From Castor canadensis (Eukaryota > Chordata > Mammalia > Rodentia > Castoridae), in contig NC_133401.1 in the NCBI RefSeq assembly GCF_047511655.1, positions 16,676,501 to 16,740,500 on the forward strand: a DNA stretch of 64,000 bases, written 5' to 3'. Positions within the stretch are counted from its first letter, which is position 1, and each line of letters opens with the position of its first letter. A program made the translations under genes and the position numbers. Positions 39,301 through 64,000 of this stretch are shown here, one piece after another. Under the pieces are notes generated by a model. That model searched no databases. It was not told the DNA's origin and saw only the letters and a list, made by a program, of their open reading frames with translations.

Positions 39301-41943
39301 AACAGGCATCATAATGGCTTCCATCCACCTAAGTCAGACACCAAGCTGGGCGCTTGAGAGAAATGTTGAATCTTCACATTACCTTCCTTTCTCTACACGT
39401 GAGGAATCAACAGGCCACACTATAGTGGCACAGTCAGCATTTGACACCAGGTGGGTCTGATTTCCAAGTATGTGTAAACTTCTGCTGTGTAGAAACTGCT
39501 TTTGATGGGACTGGGTTTTGAATTCAGGGCTTCACACTTGCAAAGCAGGTGCTCTACCGCTTGAGCCACTCCTCCAGTCCATTTTGCTCTGGCTATTTTG
39601 GAGATTTGGGGAGGGGGGAATCTGAGGAACTATTTGCCTAGGTTGGCCTCAAACCGTGATCCTCCCAAGCTCAGCCTCCCAAGTAGCTAGGATTGCAGGT
39701 GTGAGCCTTCAGCACCTGGCTTGTGAGCAGTCTTGAGTGTGGTGGAGGACCCTCACTGAATTGGGAAGAAAAAGTGAGAGTGGGCTGGAAGTGTGGCTCA
39801 AGCAGTAGAGTGCCTAACTAGCAAGTGTGAAGCCCTGAGTTCAAGCCCCAGTACTGCCAAAAAAAGCAAACTTCAAAACTAAAAATTTGCTGGTGGAGCA
39901 GTTCATGCAGTAGAACACCTGCCTAGGAAGCATGAGCTCAAGTCCCAGTGTCGTCAAAAAGAAAAGGTGACTAGTCAGGGCTTTTTAGGAAGACACCTTG
40001 AAGCTCCAAAGACCCAAGATTTGTTGGTGGAACACCAACAGGTTAACTTTGCCTGGGTTGTAGGTTCTGAGGTAGGAGCAGATAGTAATTAGAAATAAAC
40101 TTTTGGAGCGTGCAAGGGGCCTTCAAGGCCCAGGTGAGCAGTATCTCTTCCCGAGCTTCCTCCTGAGGGGAGTAGGGAGCCATAGCAGGTTCTGAGTGTG
40201 GGAGGGGTAGAGTCTGCAGACCACATTTCCTCATACCTTCTGAACACAGCAAGCCTCCGAGTTATTTGCTGTGCCTTGTCCCTGGACTTTTCTGCCAGTT
40301 ATCTGGAAAGTGCCCTCCCCCACCTCCTTCAGGTCCCTGATCAACACACATCTAACTTTTTAGGCCTTACTATCACCTGGCCATTTCCCCCGCCCCGTGA
40401 GCTCCAAGAACAGGGGATTTTGGTCTTCCCTGTGCCCCGTGCCCAAGTAGATCAGTGAGTGAATGAGTGAGTGAAACAGGCAAGTAAAGACAAGAATTAC
40501 CCTCCTCTCACAATGGACGGAGGAAGAAGGAATGGAGTTTTTTTTTTTTTTTTTTTTTTTTGCAGAGGTTGGAAAGATTTTATTTGCAGAGAATTTAGTT
40601 GGAGAAAAGAGAAGAGAAAGACTGCATATTGGAGAATGCAGGGGGACCCGGAAACCGGTGATCCCCAGGAATGGAGTATTGATCGACTTCCTCCTGTACT
40701 AAGTGCTTAAGAGTTTGTTTTTTGTTGGTACTGGGGATTGAACTCAGGGCCCCATGCTTGCTAGGCAGGTGCTCTACCACTTGAGCCACTCCAGCAGCTT
40801 GCTTTAGTTATTATCTCCCACCTTGTTATTTTGAATGTTTATTGTCCCTTCTCTGCAATGTGAGCTTTAGAGTCTAAGATGTAGATTGGGGCTGCAGCTA
40901 CTTCGGCAAGTGCCTTCCTCAGACAGGATTTAGTGAGCAAGAATAGGGTCTACCCAAGTGTGGTGGTGCACACCTGTAATCTCAGTGCTTGGGAGGCTAA
41001 TAGGAGGATTCTGAGTTAAGGTCAGCCTGGGATATGCTGTCTTGAACAACCAACCAACCCAAACCGACAAAAACTGAACGTGACTTCAGGAGCCAAACCA
41101 TTCGCTCTGGAATGAAGTTTTGTTCTGGTCCTGCTGCATCCTAGCTGTGCAACCTTGGATAAGTGCTCTGACCTCTCTGGTTCAGTCTCCTTCTGTGTAA
41201 AGTAGCGCCAGGAAGCCATGCTAATCCCAGCTGTGAGTAGACCTTGGTACGCAGTGCCAGTGCAATGTCTGGTGAGCCAATACTAGCTAAAGGTGTTACT
41301 TCTCTAACTCCCAGAGCAACTAACACGTCCCTGTGAGGAGCCACTCTGGTGACACAAGCCCCCCCCCCCCTCCCGGCCCCTCTCACAGGCTGAGGTCGCA
41401 ATTGACGCTGGTCTGCAGCAGGTAGGCCTTGGCGTTCTGCACCGCCAGCTCCCGCGCCTCGGGCTCGGGCGCCTCCCTGCTGAAGGGCTCTGAGTGCGAG
41501 TACTGGAGGGTCAGGGCGTCCCTCAGGTGGGGCCCGTGCCGAGTATTTGGGTTGAGCTGCTGGTCTTCTCCCTGGTACATGCTGACCTGGCCCAGGACGT
41601 TGGCCCCAGGGTCTTGGTAGGTGGACTCCAGTGTCTGGAAGAGGTTGCTGTGGTCCTGTGGCATTAGGTCGGCGTGGACCTCGCCACCATGGAACCTTCT
41701 CTCATCTGGGTAGGACTGGCTCTGGAACTCGGCGGGAAAGCCCATGTTCATGGCCGGGTAGGCCACGCCACCCACCTCAGCCGGGTAGTACGTGGGCAGG
41801 GCCTGGGGCGGGCCGGCCAGGTACCAGTCCTGCTGCTGGTACGGGACCTGCTGCGCCTCCCGGGGGACCACCGCCGGGGGCTGCCGGGAGGTCTGCGAAG
41901 TCCTCCGGTCGGAGTGCTCGGGGTTGGGGGGCCGCTCCCCCAT
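27546..41943 (-). CDS. RSPH6A: RSPH6A, radial spoke head protein 6 homolog A, complete
   Basis: Six coding exons: 41943-41387, 38856-38619, 33234-32470, 31130-30986, 30293-30176, 27783-27546; ATG at 41943, TGA at 27546-27548; 686 residues (human about 717). The N-terminus (1-185) is Pro/Gln-rich and poorly conserved. The radial-spoke domain follows, with blocks [75 protein letters not shown] and [12 protein letters not shown]. Acidic Glu runs interrupt it, and the last exon ends in [10 protein letters not shown]. It is known as a testis-enriched component of radial spoke heads in sperm flagella and a partner of RSPH9-type proteins. Exon 3 alone encodes 255 residues. Introns 2 and 5 are long and SINE-filled. 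All junctions are GT-AG with matching phase. Confidence 0.96.
27829..28045 (+). mobile_element. Composite SINE with full-length right half
   Basis: B1-like left half (GCCATGGCTCATGCCTATAA), linker with CCCATCACAAAAAAGGATTT, and an ID half that keeps GTAGAGCACCTGCCTACCAA and ends GTTCAAACCCCAGTGCCACC plus an A-rich tail. In RSPH6A intron 5. Confidence 0.85.
28068..28457 (-). mobile_element. Nested/adjacent old SINEs
   Basis: Reverse-oriented pieces: a B1-like fragment at 28068-28110, a composite at 28120-28275 with a (CTTC)n patch at its end, and a more classical ID plus B1 pair at 28308-28457 (GGGGATCAAACCCAGGGCTT, ACCACTGAGCTACATCCCCA). Confidence 0.75.
28752..29016 (+). mobile_element. Two SINEs: ID-like and B1+ID pair
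   Basis: 28752-28858 is an ID-like copy whose tail has become (AAATG)n. 28868-29016 is a B1 end piece (GGCCAGCCTGGGTAATTTAG) followed by an ID copy of classical type (GTGGCTCAGTGGTAGAGTGA). Confidence 0.8.
29017..29084 (+). repeat. (AAG)n-(AGG)n microsatellite
   Basis: A purine-only run of AAG then AGG triplets that grows out of the tail of the preceding SINE. In RSPH6A intron 5. Confidence 0.95.
29528..29616 (-). mobile_element. ID-like SINE
   Basis: GGTGGTACTGGGGTTTGAAC at one end and GCCACACCTCCAGCCC at the other, in reverse orientation. Confidence 0.85.
29889..29985 (-). mobile_element. B1-like SINE, old
   Basis: TAGCCTAGGCTGGCTTTGAA, CTGGAATTACAGAGGTGTAT and CACCCTGAGCCC mark a diverged reversed B1 monomer. 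Confidence 0.7.
31424..31832 (+). mobile_element. SINE cluster in RSPH6A intron 3
   Basis: A partial ID head (31424-31470), a composite with short right half (about 31490-31665), a further short-form ID piece (31685-31740) ending in (AAAAC)n, and an ID head (31782-31832) that runs into the tetranucleotide array. Confidence 0.75.
31841..32383 (+). repeat. (GGAT)n-type tetranucleotide array, about 540 bases
   Basis: Long run of GGAT/GGGT/GAGT/GAAT units. It starts in the end of a SINE and stops 87 bases before the exon 3 donor of RSPH6A. On the minus strand it reads as an open frame of His-Pro-Ser-Ile repeats, which has no coding meaning. Confidence 0.95.
33295..33380 (+). repeat. (GA)n microsatellite, a (CT)n tract before RSPH6A exon 3
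   Basis: About 63 pure GA bases followed by GAAGA-type interruptions. On the transcribed strand this is a long CT tract lying 61-146 bases upstream of the exon 3 first base. Confidence 0.95.
33921..34035 (+). mobile_element. B1-like SINE
   Basis: GCTGGGCATGGTGGAGTACG at the head and CTCGGGAGGCTGAAGCAGGA inside, with GGCCAGCCTGGCTACATCAT near the end. Confidence 0.85.
34400..34815. mobile_element. SINE cluster in RSPH6A intron 2
   Basis: Reverse ID copies at 34400-34486 and 34492-34585; a reverse composite at 34618-34742 with the short ID half (GGCCTGCACCTTGATCCACT) and linker TCGTGATGGGTTTTTTTTGA; and a plus-strand short ID half at 34748-34815. Confidence 0.8.
35035..35600 (-). mobile_element. 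Tandem of composite and B1-like SINEs
   Basis: 35035-35258 composite with full ID half; 35270-35462 composite with short ID half (GGCCTACACCTTGAACCACA); 35470-35600 a B1-like monomer with AGGTAGCCCAAGTTAACC. All in reverse orientation. Confidence 0.8.
35910..36120 (-). mobile_element. Composite SINE, full right half
   Basis: GGTGGGACTGGGGTTTGAAC, then linker TTTTTGCTCTGGTTATTTTG, then B1-like half ending TAGGATTAGAGGTGTGAACC. Confidence 0.85.
36660..37085. mobile_element. ID copy (reverse) and composite SINEs (forward)
   Basis: 36660-36745 is a reverse ID-type copy with GGGGATGGAACCCAGCACCT. 36770-37085 holds forward B1-like pieces and an ID half with GGGGCATGGCTCAAATGGCA. Confidence 0.75.
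37245..37428 (-). mobile_element. Composite SINE with short right half
   Basis: GGGGTTTGAACTATACCTTG (short ID half), TTTTTTGTGATGGGTTTTTT (linker), and GATCTCTGCCTCCTGAGTAG with GGCGTGTGCCACCCGCGTCC (B1-like half). Confidence 0.88.
37500..37715 (+). repeat. Tandem GC-box units in RSPH6A intron 2
   Basis: Six diverged units share a core of the type AAGGGGCGGAGCCTC followed by variable sequence. The cores start near 37500, 37530, 37572, 37611, 37645 and 37677. Spacing is about 30-42 bases. Each core is an Sp1-type GC box (GGGCGG). Confidence 0.7.
37745..38080 (+). mobile_element. SINE pieces after the GC-box array
   Basis: ID head fused to a B1-like body (37745-37880, unusually CpG-rich), an ID half (37905-37988) and a short-form ID half (38018-38080). 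Confidence 0.7.
39035..39085 (-). mobile_element. B1-like fragment
   Basis: GAGACAGGGTCTTGCTATGT and CAGGCTGGCCTCAAAC mark the end of a reversed B1 monomer. Confidence 0.7.
39500..39960. mobile_element. Composite SINE (reverse) and two ID copies (forward)
   Basis: 39500-39720 reverse composite with linker CATTTTGCTCTGGCTATTTT; 39783-39870 forward ID copy (GTGGCTCAAGCAGTAGAGTG); 39888-39960 a shorter forward ID copy. In RSPH6A intron 1. Confidence 0.85.
40528..40676 (-). pseudogene. 5'-truncated mRNA retrocopy with perfect target-site duplications
   Basis: A 24-base T run (40538-40561) is the poly(A) tail on the minus strand. An AATAAA (40579-40584) lies 17 bases before it. The insert of 105 bases plus tail (40538-40666) is flanked by identical AGGAATGGAG at 40528-40537 and 40667-40676. 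These are hallmarks of LINE-mediated reverse transcription of a processed mRNA 3' end. I cannot name the parent gene. It is not a SINE of the local families. Confidence 0.85.
40712..40800 (-). mobile_element. ID-like SINE
   Basis: GTTGGTACTGGGGATTGAAC and GCTAGGCAGGTGCTCTACCA, reverse orientation, next to the retrocopy. Confidence 0.88.
40952..41050 (+). mobile_element. B1-like SINE
   Basis: GTGTGGTGGTGCACACCTGT and GTCAGCCTGGGATATGCTGT. Confidence 0.85.
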
Positions 41944-42110
41944 GCTTTGGAAGGGGGCGCGGACTTGTAGGAGAAAGGCTTGCAGGCAGGTAGGCCACAC
42001 ACCTGGCAGCCGCTGGCCGGCGGTTACCGGGGGCGCGGGACGCGGGGGCGACGTCGGCAGAGGCGGGGCGCATGCCCGCCCAGCACGCGGCAGAGACGAC
42101 TTGGCACCCG
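41944..42110 (-). promoter_or_regulatory. RSPH6A: RSPH6A upstream region squeezed against SYMPK 3' end
   Basis: Only about 165-185 bases lie between the RSPH6A ATG and the expected SYMPK cleavage site. The interval is CpG-rich and contains GGTAACC (minus strand, near 42022-42028) and a GACGTC palindrome near 42048-42053. The RSPH6A promoter must lie here or inside the SYMPK last exon. Confidence 0.5.
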
Positions 42111-42128
42111 TGTCCGGAGCCCACCTCC

Positions 42129-42134
42129 TTTATT
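42129..42134 (-). terminator. SYMPK: SYMPK poly(A) signal AATAAA
   Basis: Minus-strand AATAAA 55 bases past the SYMPK stop, so the 3'UTR is very short (about 75 bases). Confidence 0.88.
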
Positions 42135-42188
42135 AGTTTCAAGGCAAAGCCCTGCTGCTCCGGCCCGTCCCCCCGCCCCCCAGCCCCG

Positions 42189-64000
<21,812 letters not shown>

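Overview
This is nuclear DNA of a placental mammal. Five protein-coding genes with spliced exons are recognisable, and their order matches the human 19q13.32 (myotonic dystrophy type 1) neighbourhood: MEIOSIN (+), then SIX5, DMPK, DMWD, RSPH6A and SYMPK, all on the minus strand. The interspersed repeats are B1-like and ID-like (tRNA-type) SINE monomers, often fused into one composite element. That points to a rodent outside the mouse/rat group. The composite resembles the B1-dID type; I lean towards a castorimorph such as beaver, but this is inference from repeat style only.

Layout. 1-4.5 kb: the 3' half of MEIOSIN (six coding exons, C-terminal HMG box). 4.4-8.3 kb: complete SIX5 (three exons), tail to tail with MEIOSIN, with interleaved poly(A) signals. 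8.3-9.2 kb: SIX5 upstream region with CCAAT boxes. 9.2-18.1 kb: complete DMPK (15 coding exons), whose 3'UTR carries the short, interrupted counterpart of the DM1 CTG repeat beside a CTCF-like motif. 19.8-25.8 kb: complete DMWD (five coding exons), with X-box-like and CRE sites upstream. 27.5-41.9 kb: complete RSPH6A (six coding exons), with introns full of SINEs and simple repeats. 42.1-63.5 kb: the last 20 coding exons of SYMPK; its 5' exons lie beyond the window.

Every exon boundary below was read from GT-AG (one GC-AG) junctions that keep frame, and the joined proteins match the human orthologues as I remember them. Predicted lengths are SIX5 736, DMPK 636 (with the VSGGG insert), DMWD 664 and RSPH6A 686 residues. 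The SYMPK part is about 1,043 residues and the MEIOSIN part about 298.

The genes do not form a pathway: a meiotic regulator, a homeodomain factor, a kinase, a WD40 protein, a sperm flagellum protein and a 3'-end processing scaffold. They are very tightly packed, so 3' ends and promoters overlap or nearly touch. I found no undescribed biological system. The best leads are the state of the DM1 repeat, the conserved VSGGG alternative donor, a GC-AG intron in DMPK, a young mRNA retrocopy with perfect target-site duplications, a GC-box tandem array in RSPH6A intron 2, X-box-like sites upstream of DMWD, and a recurrent short form of the composite SINE.
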